Source: Bacillota bacterium (GTDB taxonomy: Bacteria; Bacillota; Clostridia; Oscillospirales; Ruminococcaceae). From it: 64,000 bases of DNA. Position 1 is the stretch's first letter. Every line of letters starts with the position of its first letter. Location: assembly GCA_023433405.1 (NCBI GenBank), contig JAEZCT010000020.1, positions 33,150 through 97,149 on the forward strand, written 5' to 3'. The notes under the pieces were generated by a model. It worked only from the letters and a program-made list of their open reading frames with translations. It searched no databases and was not told where the DNA came from. Positions 6,370-14,368 of the stretch are shown here, one piece after another. The translations under genes were made by a program, and so were the position numbers.

Positions 6370-8704
6370 GCTTAATCCGATCCGTTTCTTCCGACCGTTT
6401 GGCATTATTCCAGCGGTCGATGGTACCCACCAGATACCCGGTAATACGGCGAATGCGCTCAAACTGCGGGCCGCCGTCGTCCTCCATCCGGTGGCAGTGG
6501 GGACATTCGTTCTGGATAATACCGTTATAGCCGCAAACGGGGTCGCGATCCGCGGGATGATTGACCGAGCCGTAGCCGATACCCGCTTCCTTCATGCACC
6601 GTATTACCGATTCAAACGCCTCCAGGTTTTGGGTGGTGTCTCCGTCCATCTCAATATAGCTGATGTGTCCGGCGTTGGTGAGGGCATGGTAGGGTGCCTC
6701 AAGCTGAATCTTGCGGTATGCCTTAATGGGGTAATATACCGGCACATGAAAGGAGTTTGTGTAGTAGTCCCGATCGGTAATCCCTTCTATTACGCCGTAC
6801 TGCTTGCGGTCAATGCGAACAAACCGTCCGCTCAGTCCCTCGGCGGGGGTAGCTAACAGGGTGAAGTTTAATCCGGTCTTTTCCGACTCCTCATCCATTC
6901 GCTTACGCATATAGGATAGGATTTCGAGCCCGAGCTTCTGGCTCTCCTCACTTTCGCCATGATGCCTCCCCGTAAGGGCCTTGAGGGTCTCCGCAAGACC
7001 AATAAAGCCCACGCTGAGGGTGCCGTGTTTAAGAACCTCGGCAATGCTGTCATCTCGCCCGAGCTTCTCGGCATCTATCCATACGCCCTGCCCCATTAAG
7101 AAGGGATAGTTGCGCCCGCGCTTAGAGCATTGAACCTGAAAGCGATGCAAAAGCTGGGCAAACACCAGCTCAATGCGCCGGTCAAGGATATCAAAAAAGC
7201 GGTCGATATCCCCCTTGGCGTCGATGCCGATGCGGGGGAGGTTAATCGAGGTAAAGCTCAGGTTGCCTCTGCCACAGGTTACCTCACGCGTTCTATCATG
7301 TACATTGCCCATCACGCGGGTGCGGCAGCCCATATATGCCACCTCGGTGTTATAATCGCCGGGTTTATAGTATTGCAGGTTAAAGGGCGCGTCAATAAAG
7401 CTGAAGTTTGGGAACAACCGCTTTGCCGAGCAGCGCATGGCCAGCTTAAACAGGTCGTAGTTGGGGTCGTTTTCGTTATAGTTGACACCCTCCTTGACCT
7501 TAAAGATCTGCACGGGGAATATGGGGGTCTCGCCCTCGCCCAGACCTTCCTCGGTGGCAAGCAGCAGCTTCTCTATTACCATGCGGCCCTCCGGCGAGGT
7601 ATCGGTGCCGTAGTTGACAGAGGAGAATGGCACCTGTGCGCCCGCGCGTGAGTTCATGGTATTAAGGTTGTGAACAAACGCCTCCATGGCCTGAAAGGTC
7701 GCCCGTTCGGTATCCGCATGTGCGGTTTCAAAGGCGTAGCCATGCAGGTCACGCACACGGTCTGTCTCGGTTGCGCCTTCAAACAGCGTTGCGCAATGCT
7801 CCGCAAAATAAGCGCACAGTGCCGCCTCAAAGCCCTTCTGCCCGTTTATGGTCAGCGGCGCGGTCACCTCGCGCTTAACCGACTGAACCGTTTCGTCGGC
7901 AAGCTGTGCGCTCAGGCCAAAGCGCACCCGCAGGTATTCCCGCATAGCCTTGTAGTAGTGGCGCCGAAAGGTTTTTGCCACGCCCAGCGCCATGGCATAA
8001 TCAAAGTTCGGTACGCTCTGCCCGCCATGCATCTCATTCTGATTTGCCTGAATGGCGATACAGGCAAGGGCGGAATAGCTTTGGATATCGTTTGGCTCAC
8101 GCAGGTTGCCGTGGCCGGTGGAGAAGCCGCCGTCAAACAGCTTGATGAGGTCAATCTGGCAGCAGGTCTCGGTGAGCATATAGAAGTCCTTATCGTGGAT
8201 GTGAATGTCGCCGTTTATATGAGCGGCGGCAATCTCCTTTGGAAGGATATAGTTATCGATGTAATACTTCGCGCCCTCAGAGCCGTACTTGAGCATGGTG
8301 CCCATGGCGGTATCCGCATCGATGTTTGCGTTCTCGCGTTTTAGGTCAACATCCTTGGAGTATTCAAAGGTCAGCTGATGGTAGATGTCCATCAGGTCCC
8401 CCTCGGACTGGCGCATCTTCGCATGTTCGGCGCGGTAAAGGATATAGGACTTTGCGGTTCTTGCAAAGCCGTAGGAAATCAAGGTTTCCTCCACAATATC
8501 CTGTATCTGTTCAACACCCGGGGTATCTCCTGCCTCCGCGGCGGCGGCAACCACCTGGGCGGTTAGCTCGTCAAGCTGTGCTTCGGTTATGCGCTCGCCC
8601 TCTATGCTTGCGTTGGCCTTGCTGATGGCGACACGAATCTTGTCGCTGTCAAACGGGGCAATCTCCCCGTTTCTCTTTTTAATGGTGGTTATGGTTGTAA
8701 TCAT
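6359..8704 (-). CDS. nrdD: Anaerobic (class III) ribonucleoside-triphosphate reductase
   Basis: Reduces ribonucleotides to deoxyribonucleotides under anoxia by glycyl-radical chemistry, with formate as reductant in the known enzymes. About 781 residues. An ATP-cone allosteric domain occupies roughly the first 90 residues (IKKRNGEIAPFDSDKI), followed by the ten-stranded barrel. The C-terminal zinc site is CGYNGIIQNECPHCHR and the glycyl-radical loop is RITGYLVGT. The start at ATG 8704 (MITTITTIKKRNG) fits the family better than upstream alternatives, although its ribosome binding site is weak. It is cotranscribed with nrdG, and two NrdR boxes overlap the promoter. Confidence 0.96.
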   Translation of the reverse strand: MITTITTIKKRNGEIAPFDSDKIRVAISKANASIEGERITEAQLDELTAQVVAAAAEAGDTPGVEQIQDIVEETLISYGFARTAKSYILYRAEHAKMRQSEGDLMDIYHQLTFEYSKDVDLKRENANIDADTAMGTMLKYGSEGAKYYIDNYILPKEIAAAHINGDIHIHDKDFYMLTETCCQIDLIKLFDGGFSTGHGNLREPNDIQSYSALACIAIQANQNEMHGGQSVPNFDYAMALGVAKTFRRHYYKAMREYLRVRFGLSAQLADETVQSVKREVTAPLTINGQKGFEAALCAYFAEHCATLFEGATETDRVRDLHGYAFETAHADTERATFQAMEAFVHNLNTMNSRAGAQVPFSSVNYGTDTSPEGRMVIEKLLLATEEGLGEGETPIFPVQIFKVKEGVNYNENDPNYDLFKLAMRCSAKRLFPNFSFIDAPFNLQYYKPGDYNTEVAYMGCRTRVMGNVHDRTREVTCGRGNLSFTSINLPRIGIDAKGDIDRFFDILDRRIELVFAQLLHRFQVQCSKRGRNYPFLMGQGVWIDAEKLGRDDSIAEVLKHGTLSVGFIGLAETLKALTGRHHGESEESQKLGLEILSYMRKRMDEESEKTGLNFTLLATPAEGLSGRFVRIDRKQYGVIEGITDRDYYTNSFHVPVYYPIKAYRKIQLEAPYHALTNAGHISYIEMDGDTTQNLEAFESVIRCMKEAGIGYGSVNHPADRDPVCGYNGIIQNECPHCHRMEDDGGPQFERIRRITGYLVGTIDRWNNAKRSEETDRIKHGF

Positions 8705-8838
8705 TTTGCGTACCACTTCTTTCTCTTTCATTTGGGCGCTTACGCAAAGCGCCGCAGGTGCGCAAGGTTTAAAGCCCTGGCAGTGCGACCCTGCCATTTG
8801 GGTGCGAAAGGTGCACCAAGTGTAATGTGCGCATACTG

Positions 8839-8867
8839 ATAATACAGCATATTGTAAATGAAGTCAA
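8839..8867 (-). promoter_or_regulatory. nrdDG promoter
   Basis: On the minus strand TTGACT (8867-8862), a 17-bp spacer and TATTAT (8844-8839). Transcription would start near 8832. Confidence 0.75.
8842..8857 (-). promoter_or_regulatory. NrdR box, promoter-proximal
   Basis: ATACAGCATATTGTAA is a near match to the known 16-bp NrdR box (ACACwATATwTwGTGT type). It covers the -10 and spacer of the nrdDG promoter. Confidence 0.65.
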
Positions 8868-8883
8868 CTATCAATTCGAATAA

Positions 8884-8899
8884 ACACAATATGTTGTGT
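8884..8899 (-). promoter_or_regulatory. NrdR box, distal
   Basis: ACACAATATGTTGTGT, almost perfectly palindromic and matching the NrdR box. Its centre is 42 bp (about four helical turns) from the proximal box, the paired arrangement typical of NrdR control of ribonucleotide reductase genes. Confidence 0.85.
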
Positions 8900-9236
8900 A
8901 TCGCTTTTTGTCGTTTTTTAGTAGCTGTGGCAGTATAGCGCGCCGTTTTTTTGTTGCAAAGCAAGGCGCAACGCCGCTTTGGTGTGTTTGAGCTCTGGAA
9001 ATTAAGAAATAAAAAATAACCTAAAAGCGCCCGCTAGGCTCTGTATATATAGAGGTATAGAGCCTGCCGCCTGTTTTATCCTTTTTATTATTCCCGTTTA
9101 AATGCTATAGCGTTCGTTATAAATGTAAAAAACATTCTGCTACAGCTGCTACAAACTTTTACAGCTCATCCACGGCCATTGGACAATTCTATCCAATCAG
9201 CGGCGATTAAACCTCAAAAAAACGGCATTTTCACAG
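8900..9236. other. Intergenic region between nrdDG and feo
   Basis: No gene seen. It holds a hairpin of AGGCTCT (9036-9042) and AGAGCCT (9059-9065) and an ATTGGA/TCCAAT dyad near 9178-9197. The rest is AT-rich. Confidence 0.4.
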
Positions 9237-9265
9237 TTGACAAACATAGTTAGCCGGAGTAAACT
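9237..9265 (+). promoter_or_regulatory. Promoter of the feo operon
   Basis: TTGACA at 9237-9242, a 17-bp spacer and TAAACT at 9260-9265, overlapped by an iron-box-like element. Confidence 0.6.
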
Positions 9266-9294
9266 AATACTGTAGTTAGGTTTTGCTAACCAAT
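9250..9294 (+). promoter_or_regulatory. Tandem DtxR/IdeR-like operators at the feo promoter
   Basis: Two 19-bp TTAG-N11-CTAA-type elements, at 9250-9268 and 9276-9294. The second, TTAGGTTTTGCTAACCAAT, differs from the known IdeR/DtxR consensus (TTAGGTTAGGCTAACCTAA) at only four positions. The first is weaker. They overlap the -10 and the transcription start, as expected for iron-dependent repression. No classical Fur box was seen. Confidence 0.6.
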
Positions 9295-9356
9295 TTGTGT
9301 TCAGCCCTTCATATTTGCCACATTTCAACATGTCATTATTACTGGAGGATGTTATT

Positions 9357-9566
9357 ATGCCGCTTACTATGGCCGGTGTGGGAGCCCAAAACAAAATTAA
9401 ACGCATTACCGGACGTGACGACACCAAGCGTTTTCTTGCAAGCCTTGGCTTTGTGGAGGGCGAGAGTGTGTCCATTGTCTCGGAGCTTGGCGGAAATGTG
9501 ATTGTAAACATTAAAGGCTCGCGCGTTGCGCTGGATAAGGGCATGGCGATTCGCATTCTTGTGTAA
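9357..9566 (+). CDS. feoA: FeoA domain protein (first copy)
   Basis: Small SH3-like cytoplasmic partner of the ferrous iron transporter FeoB. 69 residues, MPLTMAGVGAQNKIKRITG..., with the family core RFLASLGFVEGESVSIVSELGGNVIVNIKGSRVALDKGMA and the usual hydrophobic end IRILV. The ATG at 9357 is 9 bases after GGAGG. It is the first gene of feoA-feoA-feoB, just downstream of the iron-box promoter. Two different FeoA proteins before one FeoB is common in Firmicutes. Confidence 0.93.
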   Translation: MPLTMAGVGAQNKIKRITGRDDTKRFLASLGFVEGESVSIVSELGGNVIVNIKGSRVALDKGMAIRILV

Positions 9567-9633
9567 GCCCTTAGCGAGGAATGCACGAATGCCTGCGCTG
9601 TACAGCTTGATTATATTTGTGAGGAGGAACTTT

Positions 9634-9891
9634 ATGAAAACGCTCAAGGAGATACCCTGCGGTCAAACCGTTACTGTCCTTAAGCTGGAGGGTGAAGGCG
9701 CGTTGAAACGAAGGATTATGGATATGGGTATTACCAAGGGTACCGAGGTCTTTATCCGCAAGGTTGCGCCGCTGGGAGACCCCATGGAGGTTACTGTAAG
9801 GGGATATGAGCTTTCCATTCGCAAAAGTGAGGCGGAAAAGATTCTTGTGGCTGTTCCCGTTGCCGCCGAACAGGCAGCACCTGTTAAATAG
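9634..9891 (+). CDS. feoA: FeoA domain protein (second copy)
   Basis: Second SH3-like FeoA of 85 residues: KTLKEIPCGQTVTVLKLEGEGALKRRIMDMGITKGTEVFIRKVAPLGDPMEV and RGYELSIRKSEAEKI match the family (the G-A-L-K-R-R-I-x-D-M-G-I segment is the signature). A short alanine/valine-rich tail follows. Its start at 9634 follows GAGGAGGAAC. It is more canonical than the first copy and probably the one that contacts FeoB. A 220-bp spacer with a dyad separates it from feoB. Confidence 0.94.
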   Translation: MKTLKEIPCGQTVTVLKLEGEGALKRRIMDMGITKGTEVFIRKVAPLGDPMEVTVRGYELSIRKSEAEKILVAVPVAAEQAAPVK

Positions 9892-10041
9892 CCGTTTAGA
9901 GGTTTGGTGTTTAGACGTTTAGGCGTTAGAACGAACACGAACTGTTTGCGCAGGCACTTGCACCGAGAATGATTCGTGCCGGATACGCGGATAGCCCGCC
10001 TAAAAAGGAGAAGGGCATCGCGTTTTTATTTGCCCCGCAAG

Positions 10042-10055
10042 TTAGCCTTGGCTAA
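10042..10055. promoter_or_regulatory. Dyad between feoA and feoB
   Basis: TTAGCC-TT-GGCTAA resembles the half sites of the upstream operators. It could be an internal operator or an RNA hairpin. Confidence 0.3.
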
Positions 10056-10127
10056 TAAAAAGTTTGGCAAGGCGACGAGACAAATAGCTCCGCTTTTGAA
10101 ATTGAAACGGAAAGGATGAGCACCATC

Positions 10128-12269
10128 ATGGCGATGAAAATTGCCCTCGCCGGCAACCCGAATTGCGGCAAAACCACAATGTTTAACCAATTAACGGGTA
10201 GCTCACAGTATGTAGGCAACTGGCCCGGTGTTACGGTAGAGAAAAAAGAGGGAAAGCTAAAAGGACATAAGGACGTTACCGTCGTTGACCTGCCCGGTAT
10301 TTACTCCCTCTCACCATATACCTTGGAGGAGGTAGTTGCCCGAGACTTTTTACTTGGTGAAAAGCCGGATGTAATTATTAACCTCATCGACGCGACGAAT
10401 CTTGAGCGCAACCTGTACCTGACCACGCAGCTTGTGGAGATTGGTCTGCCAATTGTGATTGCGATGAATATGATTGACATAGTAAGGCGAAACGGCGAAA
10501 AGATTGATATAAAGTCGCTCTCATCAGATGTTGGCTGTCCTATTGTTGAAACCTCCGCCTTAAAGGGAGATGGACTTGACGAGGTGGCGAAGCTTGCCAT
10601 TGCCGTAGCGAGCCAAAAAAACGCGACCGGAGCAAATCATTCCTTCTCCAGCCGGGTGGAAGAGGCACTTGCCGCTATAACCGGACTGCTGCCGGAAGCG
10701 TGTGCGTCTAACCCCCGTTGGTATGCCGTTAAGCTTTTTGAGCGTGACGAGAAGGTGCTTGCCCAGCTCAAGCTGGACGGAAATACCGCCGAAAGAATTG
10801 AGGCCGTTACCGCCCAATGCGAGGCCGACCTTGACGATGACGCGGAAAGCATCATCACCAACGAGCGCTATTTTTACATATCGGGCATTATTAAAACAAG
10901 CTATACCAAAAAGCCTCAGAAGCTTTCGACCTCAGACAGGATTGATCGGATTGTAACCAACCGCTGGCTTGCGCTGCCAATCTTCGCCCTGATTATGTGG
11001 TTTGTGTATTTCGTGTCTGTTTCCTCACTGGGTACGATAGTTACCGACTGGACCAACGACGTGCTGTTTGGGGAATGGATTATGGGCGGCGTTGCCACAC
11101 TGCTAGAGGGTGTTGGCGCGGCAGACTGGCTGACCGGCCTGATTGTAGACGGCGTAATTGGCGGCGTGGGCGCGATACTGGGCTTTGTACCCCAGATGCT
11201 CATCCTGTTCTTCTTTCTGTCTATTTTGGAGGACTGCGGCTATATGGCGCGCGTCGCGTTTATTATGGACCGTATCTTCCGCCGTTTTGGGCTTTCGGGC
11301 AAATCCTTTATCCCCATGCTCATCAGCTCCGGCTGCGGCGTTCCCGGCATCATGGCATCCCGTACCATTGAGAACGAAAAGGATCGGCGCATGACCATTA
11401 TGCTCACCACCTTTGTACCCTGCGGCGCAAAACTGCCCATTATCGCGCTGATTGGCGGCGCTTTTTTCCCGCAGCATTCCTGGATAGGACCTGCCGCTTA
11501 CTTTGCGGGTGTGTTCATGATTATTGTTTCGGGCATTATTTTAAAGAAATCCGGGCTGTTTGCGGGTGACCCCGCGCCCTTTGTCATGGAGCTGCCCCAG
11601 TACCACATGCCCAGCATCAAGGGCGTTTTAATCCATGTGTGGGACCGCGGCAAGCACTTTATCATCAAGGCCGGTACCGTCATCTTCGTTGCCTGCGGTA
11701 TCATCTGGTTTCTTTCAAACTTCGGTTGGAACTTTGCAATGGTTGAGGATATGTCCGAAAGCATTCTCGCTTCCATCGGCGGTGTCATTGCTCCGCTGTT
11801 TGCGCCCATTGGCTTTGGTACCTGGCAGGGCGCGGTTGCGACACTCAACGCCTTTGTGGCAAAGGAACTGGTTGTCTCCACCTTTGGCATCCTCTACGGT
11901 CTTGGCGAGGTAGCGGAGGACGACCCGACCTTGCTGACCAATATAGCGGGCATGTTTACCGCCGTCAGCGGGTTATCCTTTCTTGCGTTTAACCTCTTTA
12001 ACCCGCCCTGCTTTGCGGCAATTGGTGCAATGCGGCGGGAGATGAACAGCACAAAATGGCTGTGGATAGCCATCGGCTACCAGATTATGCTGGGCTATGC
12101 GATTGCGTTTATCATCTACCAGCTAGGCAGCGTGCTGGCGCTTGGCGCTTCCTTTGGTGTTGGCACCGCCATTGCAATCGCCCTGATCGGCGCGATTTTA
12201 TGGCTGCTCTTCCGCTCCGCAAAGCCAAAGAGCGCAAAGCTCTCAACCGGCGTGAAGGCACATGTATAA
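10128..12269 (+). CDS. feoB: Ferrous iron transport protein B
   Basis: Membrane GTPase-coupled Fe(II) importer. About 713 residues. The N-terminal G domain shows G1 GNPNCGKTT, G3 DLPGIYSL and G4 NMID, followed by a helical guanine-dissociation-inhibitor region to about residue 260. The membrane part has about nine to ten segments with the paired Gate motifs (ISSGCGVPGIMASRTIENEKDRR and the later FVAKELVVSTFG). ATG 10128 is preferred because the ATG at 10116 directly abuts AAAGG. Third gene of the feo operon, normally transcribed when iron is scarce. Confidence 0.97.
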   Translation: MAMKIALAGNPNCGKTTMFNQLTGSSQYVGNWPGVTVEKKEGKLKGHKDVTVVDLPGIYSLSPYTLEEVVARDFLLGEKPDVIINLIDATNLERNLYLTTQLVEIGLPIVIAMNMIDIVRRNGEKIDIKSLSSDVGCPIVETSALKGDGLDEVAKLAIAVASQKNATGANHSFSSRVEEALAAITGLLPEACASNPRWYAVKLFERDEKVLAQLKLDGNTAERIEAVTAQCEADLDDDAESIITNERYFYISGIIKTSYTKKPQKLSTSDRIDRIVTNRWLALPIFALIMWFVYFVSVSSLGTIVTDWTNDVLFGEWIMGGVATLLEGVGAADWLTGLIVDGVIGGVGAILGFVPQMLILFFFLSILEDCGYMARVAFIMDRIFRRFGLSGKSFIPMLISSGCGVPGIMASRTIENEKDRRMTIMLTTFVPCGAKLPIIALIGGAFFPQHSWIGPAAYFAGVFMIIVSGIILKKSGLFAGDPAPFVMELPQYHMPSIKGVLIHVWDRGKHFIIKAGTVIFVACGIIWFLSNFGWNFAMVEDMSESILASIGGVIAPLFAPIGFGTWQGAVATLNAFVAKELVVSTFGILYGLGEVAEDDPTLLTNIAGMFTAVSGLSFLAFNLFNPPCFAAIGAMRREMNSTKWLWIAIGYQIMLGYAIAFIIYQLGSVLALGASFGVGTAIAIALIGAILWLLFRSAKPKSAKLSTGVKAHV

Positions 12270-12328
12270 CCTGATTAACGATTGATTTTTTGATAATAAA
12301 ACCGATAAGGAAAGGTGTGACGATTGTT

Positions 12329-12496
12329 ATGGCTACTTGGATTATTGGCAGCTTAGTAATTGGCTTAATGTTGGTTGTGGCGGTGTTTTCTATCCGCCGT
12401 ACGGTAAAAAGGGCAAAGACAGGCGACTGTTCCTGCGGTTGCTCGGGCTGCCCCTCTGCCGGCAGTTGTCATTCCGGCGGCAGCCATCACGTTTAA
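12329..12496 (+). CDS. FeoB-associated Cys-rich membrane protein
   Basis: About 55 residues: one N-terminal transmembrane helix (WIIGSLVIGLMLVVAVFSI), a basic turn (RRTVKRAKTG) and a Cys-rich tail DCSCGCSGCPSAGSCHSGGSHH with five Cys and three His. This pattern is typical of the small protein encoded after feoB in many Firmicutes; it may bind iron or stabilise FeoB, but its role is not established. The ATG at 12329 is the natural start of the hydrophobic helix, though a GTG four codons earlier is possible. A very strong terminator follows and ends the operon. Confidence 0.85.
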   Translation: MATWIIGSLVIGLMLVVAVFSIRRTVKRAKTGDCSCGCSGCPSAGSCHSGGSHHV

Positions 12497-12569
12497 CCGT
12501 TTCTACTAGTTTCATGTTTAAACGAAGCTTGAGTTATTCCTGCCACTGATTATCGGCAGTCTCCTCATA

Positions 12570-12615
12570 AAAGCCGGTACGGCGCAATGCATTAGCATTG
12601 CGCCGTACCGGCTTT
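12570..12615 (+). terminator. Strong terminator ending the feo operon
   Basis: Perfect inverted repeat of 21 bp (12570-12590 against 12595-12615) with a 4-base loop ATTA. GC-rich stem with AAAGCC/GGCTTT ends; works in both directions. Confidence 0.85.
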
Positions 12616-12714
12616 GCAAGTAATACTAATTTCTAGTGAAAAGCGTTGCTGATAAATCCGAACAAAAACGCGTTGGCGTAACAACTTTCCCTTATTTGTA
12701 TTTTGCCATTGCCG

Positions 12715-13341
12715 CTAAGGCTTTTTCGTGTATACCCTTGAAAACTCAACGATATGCCTTCTTAGCAGCTCCAGCGCCTCAGCCTCACAGTCGGGACGCT
12801 GATCGTACTTGCTAAGTAAAAGAAAAATGGGCGAATAAAAGTGGAGTGAAAGAATATCCGGCGCACAGGCAATAAACGCCCCCTGCTTTATCATACCGTC
12901 AAACAGCTTTGTCTGGAAGGTAAGCACATCGTTGATAAGAAAGCTTTGGTATGCCTCACTTGCCCGTGTGCTGCGGTACTGCTCCATTGATAACATGCGC
13001 CTGTATTTGGCGGCGAAATCATCCCGCAGAAAGTACAGAAAAAGGCGGCTTGCAATCTCAACCAGCATGGGCTCCGAGATCCCCATAAAGCTGTTAGCCG
13101 CCATATCGGGGTCGTGAAGTGCAGCCGTGAAGGGCATGGATTTTGCCAGCTCATTGTAACGGCTCTCCATTTCCTCCATCAGGCTCAAAAGGATATCCTC
13201 CTTGCTCTTAAAATGGTTATAAAGGGAGGATGCCTTTACGCCCACCGCCGCCGCAATATCCCGCATAGAAACCCCGTCATAGCCCCGCACGGAAAATAAG
13301 GCAAGGGCGCGATGCAGAATGACTTGTCTGGTGCTTTCCAT
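12715..13341 (-). CDS. TetR/AcrR family transcriptional repressor
   Basis: About 208 residues. The N-terminal helix-turn-helix is canonical: ALALFSVRGYDGVSMRDIAAAVGVKASSLYNHFKSKEDIL. The C-terminal ligand-binding domain is helical and of unknown specificity. ATG 13341 is the family-like start (MESTRQVILHRAL). It lies about 100 bases downstream of the flavoprotein gene in the same direction. The promoter of that gene carries two dyad operators that fit a TetR-type protein, so an autoregulated two-gene operon is likely. Confidence 0.9.
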   Translation of the reverse strand: MESTRQVILHRALALFSVRGYDGVSMRDIAAAVGVKASSLYNHFKSKEDILLSLMEEMESRYNELAKSMPFTAALHDPDMAANSFMGISEPMLVEIASRLFLYFLRDDFAAKYRRMLSMEQYRSTRASEAYQSFLINDVLTFQTKLFDGMIKQGAFIACAPDILSLHFYSPIFLLLSKYDQRPDCEAEALELLRRHIVEFSRVYTKKP

Positions 13342-13440
13342 ACTCCTACCACATCCTTTGCAGGTTTTTATAGATGAGTATCCGCTGCTGTCCACCCAGA
13401 ATGCCTGGTTCTAGGGGGAGGGGATTTCGCTTAAAGGCGC

Positions 13441-14148
13441 TCAGCCGTTCTTCCAGGGGCGCGCCGCTTTGAGCCAGCCCTGCTGCTGCCAATAATTCCT
13501 ATCCGTTTCATTCCAGGAGTTTGAGCTTTGCATCTTGCGCATCATTCCAAATAAAAATCTGCCGAGGAAATTACGGTTTGCTTTGCCTGCCCGCTTAAGT
13601 ACTTTACTCGATACCACCCGGGTCTTCCTCTCAATTTTTGCCCGGATTTGAGCCGAGACATCCTCCCAGCGTGACGCATTGGCGGCAAAGTGGACTCGAT
13701 ACACAACCGGAACGCCCCACCAAAACAGCTGCCTGGCAATCGATTTTGTCACGCCCGCCTGCCCCGCACCCGCGGCGGTTGAAACCGCAATCCCGATTTT
13801 ATGGTACATCTCCCGCTTGGGCCGGTGGGTCAGCCAGAGGTAGCCGAAATGGTCAAACAGGGTTTTGAGCTGGCCGCTCATCTCCATACAATATAAGGGG
13901 GAATCAATAATGATGACCTGAGAGCGCAGGATTGCCTGCTCTATCCCCGCCAATATTTCCCTTTGCGGGCAAAGCTCCTCACTGTGCAGAATGCACTGGC
14001 AGCAGCCCAAGCAATGCGCGGGACCGTCCTTGGGCATAAAATATTCATGGACCACCGTGTCCTCGCCCGCCAGCTTTTCTTCTATCGCCTTTGTAATGTG
14101 ATAAGTACTGCCCTTGTGCCCTTGACCATGGATTACGGTAATCTCCAT
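13441..14148 (-). CDS. Flavodoxin-fold NAD(P)H-dependent oxidoreductase
   Basis: 235 residues. The N-terminal flavodoxin-like segment MEITVIHGQGHKGSTYHIT is the FMN phosphate loop; IIIDSPLYCMEMSGQLKTLFDHF is the second FMN contact region typical of the NADPH-dependent FMN reductase/iron-sulfur flavoprotein group. A Cys-rich stretch HCLGCCQCILHSEELCP (residues about 45-61) resembles the compact Cys motif of iron-sulfur flavoproteins. The C-terminus is basic and Trp-rich and unlike typical members. A role in quinone, nitro-compound or oxidant reduction under TetR control is plausible; the substrate is unknown. Confidence 0.82.
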   Translation of the reverse strand: MEITVIHGQGHKGSTYHITKAIEEKLAGEDTVVHEYFMPKDGPAHCLGCCQCILHSEELCPQREILAGIEQAILRSQVIIIDSPLYCMEMSGQLKTLFDHFGYLWLTHRPKREMYHKIGIAVSTAAGAGQAGVTKSIARQLFWWGVPVVYRVHFAANASRWEDVSAQIRAKIERKTRVVSSKVLKRAGKANRNFLGRFLFGMMRKMQSSNSWNETDRNYWQQQGWLKAARPWKNG

Positions 14149-14248
14149 CTTCGTCCTGTTCCTTTCATAATGAGCGCCCCTTACTCAATTGGCCAGCACT
14201 TTTCCAATTGGATAAGCAGTAAAAGTATTGCGGCAAGGGGCACAGAGC

Positions 14249-14295
14249 CTAACGTTCGTTAGTATTACTATAACTAACTATCGTTAGTTTGTCAA
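14249..14295 (-). promoter_or_regulatory. TetR-controlled promoter with two dyad operators
   Basis: On the minus strand TTGACA (14295-14290) and TATAGT (14272-14267) are 17 bp apart. The spacer is filled by AACTAAC-N4-GTTAGTT (14272-14289). A second dyad, CTAACG-TT-CGTTAG (14249-14262), lies at the expected transcription start. Binding of a dimeric TetR protein here would block the flavoprotein-TetR operon. Confidence 0.75.
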
Positions 14296-14368
14296 GATGT
14301 CCGGCAGATTAATTTTTTAACAGGGGGTGCCGCGCGTTATGTGCGTCACTCCCTGTTACCGCAGCCAC

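Noticed and set aside
6203..8344. Several long plus-strand frames across nrdG and nrdD
   Set aside because: They are shadows of strongly supported minus-strand genes; the protein sequences are composition artefacts.
12623..12680. Possible MITE remnant after the feo terminator
   Set aside because: Only ATACTAAT and a short AGTGAAAAGC match; too little to call.
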